NCBI GenBank assembly: GCA_963816725.1
Contig: CAWFMC010000014.1
Coordinates: forward strand, 186,001-250,000
Direction: 5' to 3'
DNA length: 64,000 nucleotides
Source of the DNA: CAVSUB01 sp963816725
GTDB lineage: Bacteria > Acidobacteriota > Vicinamibacteria > Vicinamibacterales > 2-12-FULL-66-21
A program made the translations under genes and the position numbers. The notes under the pieces are model-generated. The model made no database searches, was not told where the DNA came from, and saw only the letters and a program-made list of their open reading frames with translations. This document shows, piece by piece, positions 16,741 through 24,829 of the stretch (its first letter is position 1; every line of letters starts with the position of its first letter).

Positions 16741-18060
16741 TCAATTCTCCACCTGGTGCCGTCTTGTCCGCACCACCGCCACATAGACCGGCAGCCCGGC
16801 CAGCAGCAGCAGAAAGCCCCAGTAGACCGCTTCGGCACCCGCACCGCCGATCGCCCACAACGAGTAGACGAACGCGAACGCCGCCGTCAGCGCGGCGCCC
16901 GTCGCCAACCCTGCCCCTTCCCCTGCGGACCGATCCAGGAAGACGGCCAGCGACGAGAACACGTACGGCACCAGCGTGCTGAGCGTGGAGAGCAGGATGA
17001 TGAACGTGAACAGCCCGACGAGATCGCGGGTGTAGTTCATCGCGATCAGCGCGGTGGTCAGCAGCCCCGCGATGACCATGCCGGCCGTCGGCGTCCCGCG
17101 CGCCGAGACGCGCCGGAAGATGCGCGGAAAGAGACCGTCGCGGGCCACCGCCATCGGCAGCTGCCCGACCAGCAGTACCCACCCGTTCAGCGCGCCGAAA
17201 CAGGAGATTGCCGCGCCGAGCGCCACAAAGCGGGCAGCGCCGTTGCCGGCCAGCTGCCGCGCGGCGTCCGAGTACGGCGCGGTCGAGTGGGTCAGCGTCG
17301 ACGGCGCCAGCAGGCTCATCACGCCCACCGTGCTCAGGATGTAAATGGCCGCGGTGATCGTCGTACCGACCAGCGTCGCGCGAGGAATCGTCCGCGCCGG
17401 ATCGACGATGCTGCCGCTCGGAACGGTGGCGGCCTCGAGTCCGAGAAACGCCCAGAGCGTGAGGGCAGCGGTCGCCGAGACGCCTCCCGTGACAGCCCGG
17501 ACGCCGCTCGCCGGGATAGTCAGATGTGACGCGTCGAACGCGAACACGCCGGCCACGCCGATCACCGCCAGCGGTACGATCTTCAGCACGGTGGTCGCTC
17601 CCTGCACCCACGCGGCCGATCGCACCCCCAGGATGTTGACTCCGATCAGCAGCCACACGGTGGCCACCGCGATCACGGCGGCGACCATCGGCGATCGGAC
17701 CAGCCCCGGAACAAACGGATCCAGGTAGCCGACGAAGGCGACCGCGAGCGCGCCGAGGCTGGACCAGATTGAAATCCAATAGCCCCACGCGACCAGGAAG
17801 CCGGCGAAGTCGCCGAAGGCGCGTCGCGTGTAGGCGTACGGCCCGCCGGCAGCAGGATCCATCCGGGCCAGCCGCGCGAACACCAGTGCGAGCGCCAGCG
17901 CGCCGACCGTCGACACGCCCCACCCGGCCAGGCTCAAGCCGCCATAGGGCGCCAGCGACGATGGCAGCAGGAAGATGCCCGAGCCGATCATGTTGCCCAT
18001 GACCAACGCCACCGCCATCCAGAAGCCAATGGCGGGACGCGGGACGGGCGTGGGCTGCAC
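16741..18060 (-). CDS. APC family amino acid permease/antiporter
   Basis: The product is about 439 aa with around twelve hydrophobic helices. The TM1 signature MGNMIGSGIFLLPSSLAPYG and the helix-6 region WAFLGLEAATVPSGSIVDPA are typical of the AdiC/PotE-type APC antiporters, and GGPYAYTRRAFGDFAGF is the conserved loop after TM2. It moves amino acids or amines across the inner membrane; the substrate is unknown. I chose GTG 18060 because it puts about ten residues before TM1; the frame is open to 18231 without homology, and the next ATG would cut TM1. No Shine-Dalgarno is seen. It lies on the same strand as the AttH-like gene, 85 bp downstream of it. Confidence 0.87.
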   Translation of the reverse strand: MQPTPVPRPAIGFWMAVALVMGNMIGSGIFLLPSSLAPYGGLSLAGWGVSTVGALALALVFARLARMDPAAGGPYAYTRRAFGDFAGFLVAWGYWISIWSSLGALAVAFVGYLDPFVPGLVRSPMVAAVIAVATVWLLIGVNILGVRSAAWVQGATTVLKIVPLAVIGVAGVFAFDASHLTIPASGVRAVTGGVSATAALTLWAFLGLEAATVPSGSIVDPARTIPRATLVGTTITAAIYILSTVGVMSLLAPSTLTHSTAPYSDAARQLAGNGAARFVALGAAISCFGALNGWVLLVGQLPMAVARDGLFPRIFRRVSARGTPTAGMVIAGLLTTALIAMNYTRDLVGLFTFIILLSTLSTLVPYVFSSLAVFLDRSAGEGAGLATGAALTAAFAFVYSLWAIGGAGAEAVYWGFLLLLAGLPVYVAVVRTRRHQVEN

Positions 18061-18111
18061 CGCGCAATCGTATTGCAGCTGAGCGCAGCGGCGAACCCCG
18101 TGCGGCCCCAA

Positions 18112-18145
18112 TGAAACGTCAGAGCCGGAAGCTGGAAGCTGAGAG
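18112..18145. repeat. GGAAGCTGGAAGCTGA repeat
   Basis: A short tandem of GGAAGCTG units lies directly after the stop of the AttH-like gene. The same unit appears between clpP and clpX and between clpX and lon, so this is a dispersed intergenic family. Confidence 0.45.
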
Positions 18146-19549
18146 CTACTTCCTGTCCCCGCCCCTGAACGTCTCCGCGCTCCCGGCCGCGGTGAAGTTG
18201 ATGCTGCGGTCGCCGGCGTGGCCCGAGACAAGATAGCGCGCGCGCAGTTGCAGGAAATCCAGTCCGGCGCCGAACAAGCCCTGGCGCAGCGCTGTCGACG
18301 TTTCCTGCTCGATCGCCATGTCGAGCGTCAGCGCCAGCGATTCGCCGTGACCGCGGACGACGATGTGGCGCGGCCGGTTGGTCACGGGATCGTTGGTCTC
18401 CTCGATGCTCACGTCCGTGGCGTAGCCGACCGGGCCGTCGGGGCCGAGCGCCGCGAGGAAGCCCGGGATCCGATCCGGATCCGCCGCGTCCGACGGGGGC
18501 CGGACACGCCCGTAGACGAAGGACAACCCCTCGCCCTGTACCTGTCCCCACTGCCACCGCACCCCCTCCCAGAACCCCCAGTTGTGATCGTGGTAGCCGT
18601 CGGCGCCCGAGAGGTCGAACGTGGCGCCGTCCACGGCGATCGACCCTTCGAGCGGGCCGGCCATCACGGGCACGGTGTAACCGGAGAGCCATCCACCGGC
18701 CCCGCGGATCACGATCGGCGCCAGCGATCGCCCGGGTGTGGCGGTCAGAGCGATCGTGGCGGTCGCGTGCCCCGCGCCGGTCTCCGCCGGCAGATCGAGC
18801 GCGATTCGGTACAACGCGCCATCCAGGCGGACGCGATTGGCGCCGACCGTGAGGTCGGGCGCGGTCGCGAGCAGTTCCTTCTCGTCGACCTCGGTCGACG
18901 CGGCGTAAGACGTCATCCGCCCACCCCGCTCGAGTTGCAGGCGCACGCCGATCGTCCGCCGGTCAGCAGAGACGCGCGGGCCGGAGAGGAACGTCAGGTA
19001 GAAGCGCACGTCCTTGCCGCGTCCGTTGAAGTACAGCCACTCGGCCCACGACGCCGCGCGACCGGGCGCATCGGGGATCGCGTGGAAGCGGTCCATGGCG
19101 CGCAGCACCGCGTCTCCCTGCGGTGCGGCCCACGCGCGATCCGCCGTGGTATCCGTCCATGACGACTGGCCGCGCGTTTCCGAGTCGCCGAGACGCTGCT
19201 CGAGGCTCGGAATGCCGCCGCGCGCCCGCACCGGCGTGGAGCCTTGCCCGTTGATCAAGTACAGATTGGCCCGCACGGTCGGCGAGGCGACCGCCACCTG
19301 ACTGGCGAGCGGGCCGGCACCGAGCACGCCCGAGGTGACGAACCGCGCGCTCGACACCTGGCCGGTCACGCCGCCGATGACCACATCCCCGCCGCCGACC
19401 AGCTCGGGAGCCCGCGCCTGTTCGAGGATCACGCCGCCGATCCCGAGCAGCGCCGCCATGACGCTCACACCCAGGCCGAAACCGGCGGCGAGCACGGCCG
19501 TGCGGATCGGATGCGCCAGCAGCGAGCGCAGCGCCAGACGGAAAATCAT
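18146..19549 (-). CDS. AttH/CrtC-type lipocalin-like domain fused to an ABC permease N-terminus
   Basis: The product is 467 aa. Residues 1-75 look like the beginning of a MacB/FtsX-type permease: MIFRLALRSLLAHPIRTAVL, one transmembrane helix, then an ELVGGGDVVIGG extracytoplasmic start. The remaining 390 residues form a secreted beta-rich domain of the AttH / carotenoid 1,2-hydratase (CrtC) superfamily, marked by GYHDHNWGFWEG and FVYGRVRPP. AttH proteins accompany AttEFG ABC transporters; their ligand is unknown but the fold suggests a lipophilic molecule. The start overlaps the ATPase stop (19546-19549), so it is the last gene of a coupled four-gene operon. The fusion, plus a permease upstream that lacks this very segment, is unusual. 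Confidence 0.78.
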   Translation of the reverse strand: MIFRLALRSLLAHPIRTAVLAAGFGLGVSVMAALLGIGGVILEQARAPELVGGGDVVIGGVTGQVSSARFVTSGVLGAGPLASQVAVASPTVRANLYLINGQGSTPVRARGGIPSLEQRLGDSETRGQSSWTDTTADRAWAAPQGDAVLRAMDRFHAIPDAPGRAASWAEWLYFNGRGKDVRFYLTFLSGPRVSADRRTIGVRLQLERGGRMTSYAASTEVDEKELLATAPDLTVGANRVRLDGALYRIALDLPAETGAGHATATIALTATPGRSLAPIVIRGAGGWLSGYTVPVMAGPLEGSIAVDGATFDLSGADGYHDHNWGFWEGVRWQWGQVQGEGLSFVYGRVRPPSDAADPDRIPGFLAALGPDGPVGYATDVSIEETNDPVTNRPRHIVVRGHGESLALTLDMAIEQETSTALRQGLFGAGLDFLQLRARYLVSGHAGDRSINFTAAGSAETFRGGDRK

Positions 19550-20229
19550 CGCGCCTGGTCCTCGACCACCTGGCCGTCGCGCATCCGGATCAGCCGGTGC
19601 GCCCGCGCCGCCACGGCCTGATCGTGGGTCACGACGACGACCGCCGTGCCTTGCGCATGGAGGCGATCGAGCAATGCGACGATCTGATCTCCGGTCGCCT
19701 GATCGAGCTCGCCGGTCGGCTCGTCCGCGAGGAGCAGACGCGGGCGATTGGCGAGGGCCCGGGCAATCGCGACCCGCTGCATCTCGCCACCCGACAGCTC
19801 CGACGGCCGATGTCCAGCGCGCCGCGCCAGCCCCACGTAGTCGAGGAGCTCGCGTGTGCGCTCCCGCCGTTGCGGCTTGCTGACGCCGGCCTCCGCCTGC
19901 GGCAGCTCGACGTTCTCGAACGCGGTCAGCATCGGCAGCAGAAAGAATCGCTGGAACACGAAGCCGATCTCGCGCAGCCGCAGCCGGCTGCGCTCCGCAT
20001 CAGGCAGCGAGCCGACCTCGCGCCCGTTGAATCGCACCTCCCCGCTCGTCGGCGTATCCACGCAGCCCAGGACGTGCAGCAGCGTCGACTTGCCGCATCC
20101 CGACGGGCCGACCACGCCGACGTACTCGCCCGGCGGAATCGCAATGGTCACGTCGCGCAGGGCCGCGACCGGCCCGGCCGCCATCGGAAAGACCCTCGAG
20201 GCATTGACGGTCTCGACAATCGGGGTCAC
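19546..20229 (-). CDS. ABC transporter ATP-binding protein (LolD/MacB/AttE-like)
   Basis: The product is 227 aa, the normal length for LolD-type ATPases. Walker A is GPSGCGKST (about residue 40), the signature LSGGEMQRVAIARALA, Walker B LLLADEPTGELD and the switch His in VVVVTHDQAVAAR. LolD/MacB ATPases drive mechanotransmission across the envelope through FtsX-type permeases rather than classical import. The gene overlaps its neighbours on both sides by 4 nt, indicating strict stoichiometry with the permease and AttH-like proteins. Confidence 0.92.
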   Translation of the reverse strand: MTPIVETVNASRVFPMAAGPVAALRDVTIAIPPGEYVGVVGPSGCGKSTLLHVLGCVDTPTSGEVRFNGREVGSLPDAERSRLRLREIGFVFQRFFLLPMLTAFENVELPQAEAGVSKPQRRERTRELLDYVGLARRAGHRPSELSGGEMQRVAIARALANRPRLLLADEPTGELDQATGDQIVALLDRLHAQGTAVVVVTHDQAVAARAHRLIRMRDGQVVEDQAR

Positions 20230-21467
20230 GACACCACCTCGCGCCGGAGCGTCGCGGCAATCGGCAGCGTGGCAACGATGCGCATCGGATACGCGGCGGC
20301 AGCGAGCGAGGCGACGGCGAGCAGGCCGACGTGCAGGAACAGGGCGCGCGGCTCGAAGACGAAGAAGTGCAGATCGGCCGGGAGACCCGGCATCGCCCGG
20401 AGGATCGTGTCGAGCCGCAGCGACAGCAGGCCGCCGAGCGGAACCGCCAGCGCTCCGCCTGCGGACACCAGCATGACCGACTCGATCAGGATGCCCCCCA
20501 TGACTCGCCAGCGCGACAACCCCAGCGCTCGAAGCGCGGCGATCTCGCCCAACCGCTGGTTCACCGAGACGGTCAGCAGCACGCCAATCAGCAGGAACCC
20601 GAAGAACAGCGTCACCGTGGCCAGCACCGCCGAGATCTGGCGGAAGTACGAGAACTCGACCCGGCTGAAGCGCTCCACGAGATCTTCGTTGGTCACGACG
20701 TACAGGCGCGGAAAGGCGGCATGAATCGCCGCCGCGGCCGTGTTCGCGCCAAGGCCGGGACGCGACCGGACCAGCAGCATCTCCGCTTCGTCGCGATCCT
20801 CGCCGCCGCAGAGCGTTGCCGCATCGCGCAGCGTTCCCGCCGCCGTCCTCGCCCGCGCGTCGTCGAACGGAAAGTCCACGACCCCTGACACGAGGAAGGT
20901 GACCGGCGGCAGCGGGTTTGACTCGCCGGCGCAGCGCAGCGCGATATGGCTGCCGGGCGCGAGCCCGGCCTCCTGCGCGATGTTGCGGTTGATCACCAGC
21001 GCTGGCATGGTCCCCGAGGTGCGCGGCAGGTCCTCACCGGACACCATCGTCCACATCGATCGGGCCTGCGGGTCGACGCCGATGAACTGCAGGGCGTCTT
21101 CCCTGCCAAGCCGGCTGGAGGCGTCGGCCGCGGCAGGGGCCTTGGCCGTCGCGGCGGTGGTCGGGTTGGCGAGCTCCACATCGCGCAGCCGGAGCTGCAG
21201 GACCGATTCGACCTCCGGCAAGCGGCCGAGCGCCTGGCTCAACGCGGTCGCGTCGGTCAGGAGCGGGCCGGAGAACGGCGGCGCGTCGGTGGCCAGGACG
21301 CGGATGTCGAACCCGGCGCGATCCAGGAGATCGCGAAACGACAGCACCAGGCCGCGCGACAGCAGCAGCATGTCGAACAGCAGCGCGCCGACTGCAGCGA
21401 CGCCGAGAATCGCCAGCGCGCTCCGCGCCGGCTGGCGGATCAGGGTGAGCCAGGAAAGCGTCAGCAT
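20226..21467 (-). CDS. ABC transporter permease (FtsX/MacB type, AttF/G-like)
   Basis: The product is 413 aa with the four-helix MacB/FtsX layout: TM1 near residues 15-40, a long extracytoplasmic domain of about 230 residues (FDIRVLATDAPPFSGP through VTNEDLVERFS), then three C-terminal helices beginning ISAVLATVTLFFGFLL with the conserved loop NQRLGEIAALRALGLSRWRV. It partners the LolD-like ATPase by a 4-nt overlap (20226-20229). It likely moves a lipid or hydrophobic cargo between membrane and periplasm. Confidence 0.88.
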   Translation of the reverse strand: MLTLSWLTLIRQPARSALAILGVAAVGALLFDMLLLSRGLVLSFRDLLDRAGFDIRVLATDAPPFSGPLLTDATALSQALGRLPEVESVLQLRLRDVELANPTTAATAKAPAAADASSRLGREDALQFIGVDPQARSMWTMVSGEDLPRTSGTMPALVINRNIAQEAGLAPGSHIALRCAGESNPLPPVTFLVSGVVDFPFDDARARTAAGTLRDAATLCGGEDRDEAEMLLVRSRPGLGANTAAAAIHAAFPRLYVVTNEDLVERFSRVEFSYFRQISAVLATVTLFFGFLLIGVLLTVSVNQRLGEIAALRALGLSRWRVMGGILIESVMLVSAGGALAVPLGGLLSLRLDTILRAMPGLPADLHFFVFEPRALFLHVGLLAVASLAAAAYPMRIVATLPIAATLRREVVS

Positions 21468-21498
21468 CGGTGGGTCAACGACGGCATGAACGAGATCA

Positions 21499-22353
21499 TC
21501 AGCGGCGAATCAAGGCCAGCAGCTCGCGGCGCAGCAGCGTCCACGACGCCACGATGCTGGCGAGAATGCCGAGCGGGATCGCGATGACGATCGACTGGAG
21601 TACGACGTGCGGCGTGACCCTGAGGAAGATCAGCGAGGTGTCGTAGCGCCACTGGAAGAACCGGTTGAACGCGCCCTGCGATGCCAGGGCGAACACGACG
21701 CCGAACACCGCGCCGGCCACCGCGATCAGTGCGCCTTCGGCGAAGACCTGGAGCAGGATTCTCCGGCGCGTCAAGCCAATGAGACGCAGGATGCCGACGG
21801 TGCCGCGCCGTTCATCGACCAGCATCATCATCAACGCGAGGAGGAACACCGCGCTCCCGATCACCGTGACGATCGCGATCGCGAAGTGGAAGCGTTCGAG
21901 CACCACGAACGTGCTGGTGCGGTTGTCAGGAGCCGACGTCGGGCGGGCCACCGCGCCCGGCACGCGCGCCGCGACGCTCGTCGCGAACGCCGGCGCGCCG
22001 GCCGGATCCTTGAGCGCGACGTTGATTGTCGAGACCGTCTCGAACGAGCCGGGGTCTGCCGGGTCCGCTTTCATCGCGACGAGGTCGGGCAGGTGCATGC
22101 GCAGCTCGAAGCGCGGCTGGGCGAACCGCATGGGATCCGGAGCCGGCTCGTAGACGCCGGCGATCCGAAAACCCCGCGCGTCCTTTCCCGAGGGCTCGGT
22201 CGACAGCTGCACCACGTCGCCGATCTTCAGGTGCCGCGCCTCCATCAGTTGGCGCGTCACCAGGATCTCGGGGAGCGCTTTCGCTTCACCTTGCGCGTCA
22301 AGGCTGGCTGCCGCCAACGCCGCACAGAAGACCGAGGCCGCGACCCGGGCCAC
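21499..22353 (-). CDS. C-terminal FtsX-type permease half with its own signal peptide
   Basis: From GTG 22353 the product is 284 aa. It begins with a signal-peptide-like segment (ARVAASVFCAALAAASLDA) followed directly by the later part of a MacB periplasmic domain (LPEILVTRQLMEARHLKIGDVVQLS), then three C-terminal permease helices with the loop DERRGTVGILRLIGLTRRRI. The usual TM1 and first part of the periplasmic domain are missing; a segment of that type occurs instead at the front of the AttH-like gene at the other end of the operon. The frame stays open to 22491 without homology, so the exact start is uncertain. It is the first gene of the operon, 31 bp before the full permease. Confidence 0.7.
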   Translation of the reverse strand: MARVAASVFCAALAAASLDAQGEAKALPEILVTRQLMEARHLKIGDVVQLSTEPSGKDARGFRIAGVYEPAPDPMRFAQPRFELRMHLPDLVAMKADPADPGSFETVSTINVALKDPAGAPAFATSVAARVPGAVARPTSAPDNRTSTFVVLERFHFAIAIVTVIGSAVFLLALMMMLVDERRGTVGILRLIGLTRRRILLQVFAEGALIAVAGAVFGVVFALASQGAFNRFFQWRYDTSLIFLRVTPHVVLQSIVIAIPLGILASIVASWTLLRRELLALIRR

Positions 22354-22534
22354 CCATCGGCTGGGTGTCAGGGAGGCGCAAGCAGGACGGATTCCGCGTG
22401 TACGAGGGCTACGGTCAAGCTGTGGCCTGGACAAACGTGTACCGCTCGTCGGCGACGGCATCGCCGATCGACGAGCGCGGAGGGCGATCATCCCCTACTG
22501 TTATCACGAGTGACGGCGACTCGAGATCCGCGGG

Positions 22535-23143
22535 TCATCGCCTCGATCGAACAGCGCGGCGCGCCGTTCGTCCGTAGGCCTGCCACAGGGTCTCCACGAC
22601 CGCCTCGGCGAGATGGTCGAGCTGCTGACCGCCCGTGAGGCGGAGCATGTTGCGGTACATCATCGGACCGACCAGCCCGATCGCCGCACTCTCGACGTCC
22701 ACGCCTGGCGCGAGCCGCCCCTCGGAGATGGCCCGGTTGAGCAGCGCGATCACCTGCAAGCGCGGCGGATCGATCGCCTGCGCGCGCCAGGCCCGGCCGA
22801 ACGCCGGGTTGCGGACCGCGTAGGCCATCAGGTGCGGCATCAGCCGCGAGCGCAGCTCGGTGCGGGGTCTGGGGGGCTGCCGGCTGAGAAAGGCGACGAG
22901 ATCGGATCGCACGTCGACGGTCGGCTCGAACGGGGGCAGCGAGTCGAAGTCATGCAGGGACGACATGACCTCGAGGCACAAGGCGCCCTTGTCGGGCCAG
23001 TGCTTATAGATCGTCGCCTTGCTGACCCCGGACGCCTCGGCGATCGCGTCCATGCTGGTCGCGTCGATCCCGTGCTCCCCGAACAGCAGGCCGGCGGCTT
23101 CGAGAACTCGCGCGTGCGCTGACGCGCTTTTCGGCCGCCCCAT
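22535..23143 (-). CDS. TetR family transcriptional regulator
   Basis: The product is 202 aa. The N-terminal helix-turn-helix is textbook: ARVLEAAGLLFGEHGIDATS, then MDAIAEASGVSKATIYKHWP at residues 30-50. The C-terminal ligand domain is helical and of the type seen in efflux repressors (LVGPMMYRNMLRLTGG). It is the third gene, after the ABC-2 ATPase and permease, reading the same way. A near-palindromic TetR-type operator sits in the promoter of that operon, so autoregulated repression of the exporter by a hydrophobic ligand is the likely function. The start ATG is at 23143. Confidence 0.92.
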   Translation of the reverse strand: MGRPKSASAHARVLEAAGLLFGEHGIDATSMDAIAEASGVSKATIYKHWPDKGALCLEVMSSLHDFDSLPPFEPTVDVRSDLVAFLSRQPPRPRTELRSRLMPHLMAYAVRNPAFGRAWRAQAIDPPRLQVIALLNRAISEGRLAPGVDVESAAIGLVGPMMYRNMLRLTGGQQLDHLAEAVVETLWQAYGRTARRAVRSRR

Positions 23144-23208
23144 GGATCAGTGCCTCGGCTGCTGCGGCACGGCTCCGTCGAATACGGATCGGGCTCGCAT
23201 TGTCGCCC

Positions 23209-23955
23209 TCAGATCTGAATCCGGGAGAAAGAGTGAGCCCCGAAGGCGAGGAACGCTGCGGCTACTACGCCGAGCACGGCGATGTCGGTGGCCACGCCGA
23301 AGTGCGATGACGCGATGAGCACGCCGCGCAGTCCGTCGATGCCGTAACTGAGCGGGTCGAGTCGCGTGATCAGGGCCAGCGCTGCCGGCAGCTGTCCGAG
23401 CGGAAACAACGCCCCGGACATGAAGAAGATCGGCATCACCAGGAAGTTCATCACCAGCTGGAAGCCCTGCATGTCCTGGAGGAGCGATCCGATCGCGGTG
23501 CCCAGGGCGCAGAACACTACCGCGATGAGCAGCATGATCAGGAACGCCAGCGGCAAGGCGGCCAGGCTGTGCGGCCGGAACCCGGCGATGGTGCAGACGA
23601 TCAGCATCAGCGTGCCCTGGAGCATGGCCACCGTCGCGCCGCCGAGCGTCCGGCCGATCATGATCTGGATGCGCGGCACCGGCGCGACCAGCGTCTCCTT
23701 GAGGAATCCGAACTGCCGATCGAACAGCAGACCGACGCCCGAGAAGATCGAGACGAAGAGGATCGTCATGCCGACGACACCTGGGGCCAGGAACTGCAGG
23801 TAGCTGCCGTTACCCGCCTGCTGGAAGGTCGGCCCCAGGCCGAACCCGAGCGCCACGAGGTACAGCGTCGGCTGGCCGAGTGACGCGGCCATTTGGGCCC
23901 GCGAGCGCGTGTAGCGCTTCAGTTCCCGCAGCCAGAGGATGTATACCGCGCTCAT
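23209..23955 (-). CDS. ABC-2 type transporter permease (DrrB-like)
   Basis: The product is 248 aa with about six hydrophobic helices. It begins MSAVYILWLRELKRYTRSR, typical of DrrB/NodJ-type permeases, and contains the family loop RQFGFLKETLVAPVPRIQIMIGRTLGG. It exports drugs, lipids or polysaccharide together with the ATPase encoded 3 bp upstream. The two genes and the TetR gene form one unit. Confidence 0.9.
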   Translation of the reverse strand: MSAVYILWLRELKRYTRSRAQMAASLGQPTLYLVALGFGLGPTFQQAGNGSYLQFLAPGVVGMTILFVSIFSGVGLLFDRQFGFLKETLVAPVPRIQIMIGRTLGGATVAMLQGTLMLIVCTIAGFRPHSLAALPLAFLIMLLIAVVFCALGTAIGSLLQDMQGFQLVMNFLVMPIFFMSGALFPLGQLPAALALITRLDPLSYGIDGLRGVLIASSHFGVATDIAVLGVVAAAFLAFGAHSFSRIQI

Positions 23956-23958
23956 CGA

Positions 23959-24756
23959 TCACCGCCTCCACATCTTCGCGAACTGCCGGAGCTGATCGCC
24001 GCTGGGCGCCTTCTCGTCGCGGATCGAGGATCCGGTGAGGGCGAGGTAGGCGTGCTCGAGCGAGTCGGTCTTGGTCTGTTCCTTCAGCTCCTGCGACGAG
24101 CCCTGGGCGACGATGCGGCCGTGGTCGATGATCCCGACCCGCTGCGCCACCCGATCCGCTTCATCCATGTAGTGCGTCGTCAAAAAGACGGTGACGCCCT
24201 CGGTCTGATTGAGGTGCTTGACGTGCGTCCACAGCTGATTGCGGCTCTGCGGATCGAGACCGAGCGTGGGCTCGTCGAGGAACAGGATCTTCGGCGTGTG
24301 CAGGAACCCGCGGGCGATCTCGAGCCGCCGCTTCATCCCGCCCGAGAACTGCTTCACGGGGTCGTGGCGGCGGTCCCAGAGCTCGAACAGCTTGAGCAGC
24401 GTCTCGGCCCGCGGCGCCCGCGCCGCCCGCGGCACATGGTAGAGCACGGCGTGCAGCTGGAGGTTCTCCCAGGCGGTGAGCTCGCTGTCGAGGCTGGGGT
24501 CCTGGAACACGATCCCGAACCGCTGCCGGACCTGGTTCTGGTGCGTTCCCGGATCCAGCCCGTCCAGCGTCAGCGTTCCCTTCGTCGGCCGCAGCAGCGT
24601 CGTCAGCATCTTGATCGTGGTCGTCTTGCCGGCGCCGTTGGGACCCAGGAAGGCAAAGATTTCGCCGCGCGCGACGTCGAACGAGATGTCGTCGACGGCG
24701 TGCACGTCGCCGAAGGTCTTGGTGAGGTTGCGAACCTCGATCATGTTGGTCGACAT
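23959..24756 (-). CDS. ABC-2 type transporter ATP-binding protein (DrrA-like)
   Basis: The product is 265 aa. Walker A GPNGAGKTTTIKML (about residues 38-51), signature FSGGMKRRLEIARGFLH, Walker B ILFLDEPTLGLD and the switch LTTHYMDEADR are all intact. The DrrA-type C-terminal tail (DHGRIVAQGSSQELKEQTKTD) is present. The ATG at 24756 lies 11 nt after a TATAGA -10 box and no Shine-Dalgarno is seen, so the mRNA probably has almost no leader. A later in-frame ATG at 24744 is the alternative start. Confidence 0.92.
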   Translation of the reverse strand: MSTNMIEVRNLTKTFGDVHAVDDISFDVARGEIFAFLGPNGAGKTTTIKMLTTLLRPTKGTLTLDGLDPGTHQNQVRQRFGIVFQDPSLDSELTAWENLQLHAVLYHVPRAARAPRAETLLKLFELWDRRHDPVKQFSGGMKRRLEIARGFLHTPKILFLDEPTLGLDPQSRNQLWTHVKHLNQTEGVTVFLTTHYMDEADRVAQRVGIIDHGRIVAQGSSQELKEQTKTDSLEHAYLALTGSSIRDEKAPSGDQLRQFAKMWRR

Positions 24757-24767
24757 GGCCGCTCATT

Positions 24768-24795
24768 TCTATACTAAACCGTTCAGTTTCGTCAA
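24768..24795 (-). promoter_or_regulatory. Sigma-70 promoter with TetR operator in its spacer
   Basis: Read on the minus strand, TTGACG (24795-24790) and TATAGA (24773-24768) are separated by 16 bp. The spacer is filled by the near-palindrome AAACTGAACGGTTT (plus strand AAACCGTTCAGTTT, 24776-24789), the classic form of operators bound by TetR efflux repressors. Binding there would block RNA polymerase. It controls the ABC-2/TetR operon and may also affect the divergent protease gene. Confidence 0.75.
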
Positions 24796-24816
24796 GACCG
24801 GGCCGGTCCGCCCGTG

Positions 24817-24822
24817 TAGAAT
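24817..24822 (+). promoter_or_regulatory. -10 box (TAGAAT) 7 nt before the CPBP protease start
   Basis: TAGAAT is followed by seven bases and then the GTG at 24830, placing the expected transcription start at or next to the start codon. No -35 box is evident. Confidence 0.4.
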
Positions 24823-24829
24823 CAGCCCC

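Noticed and set aside
16727..18067. Minus-strand 446-codon frame overlapping the APC permease
   Set aside because: It is out of frame with the permease, Arg/Gly-rich, and lacks hydrophobic helices.
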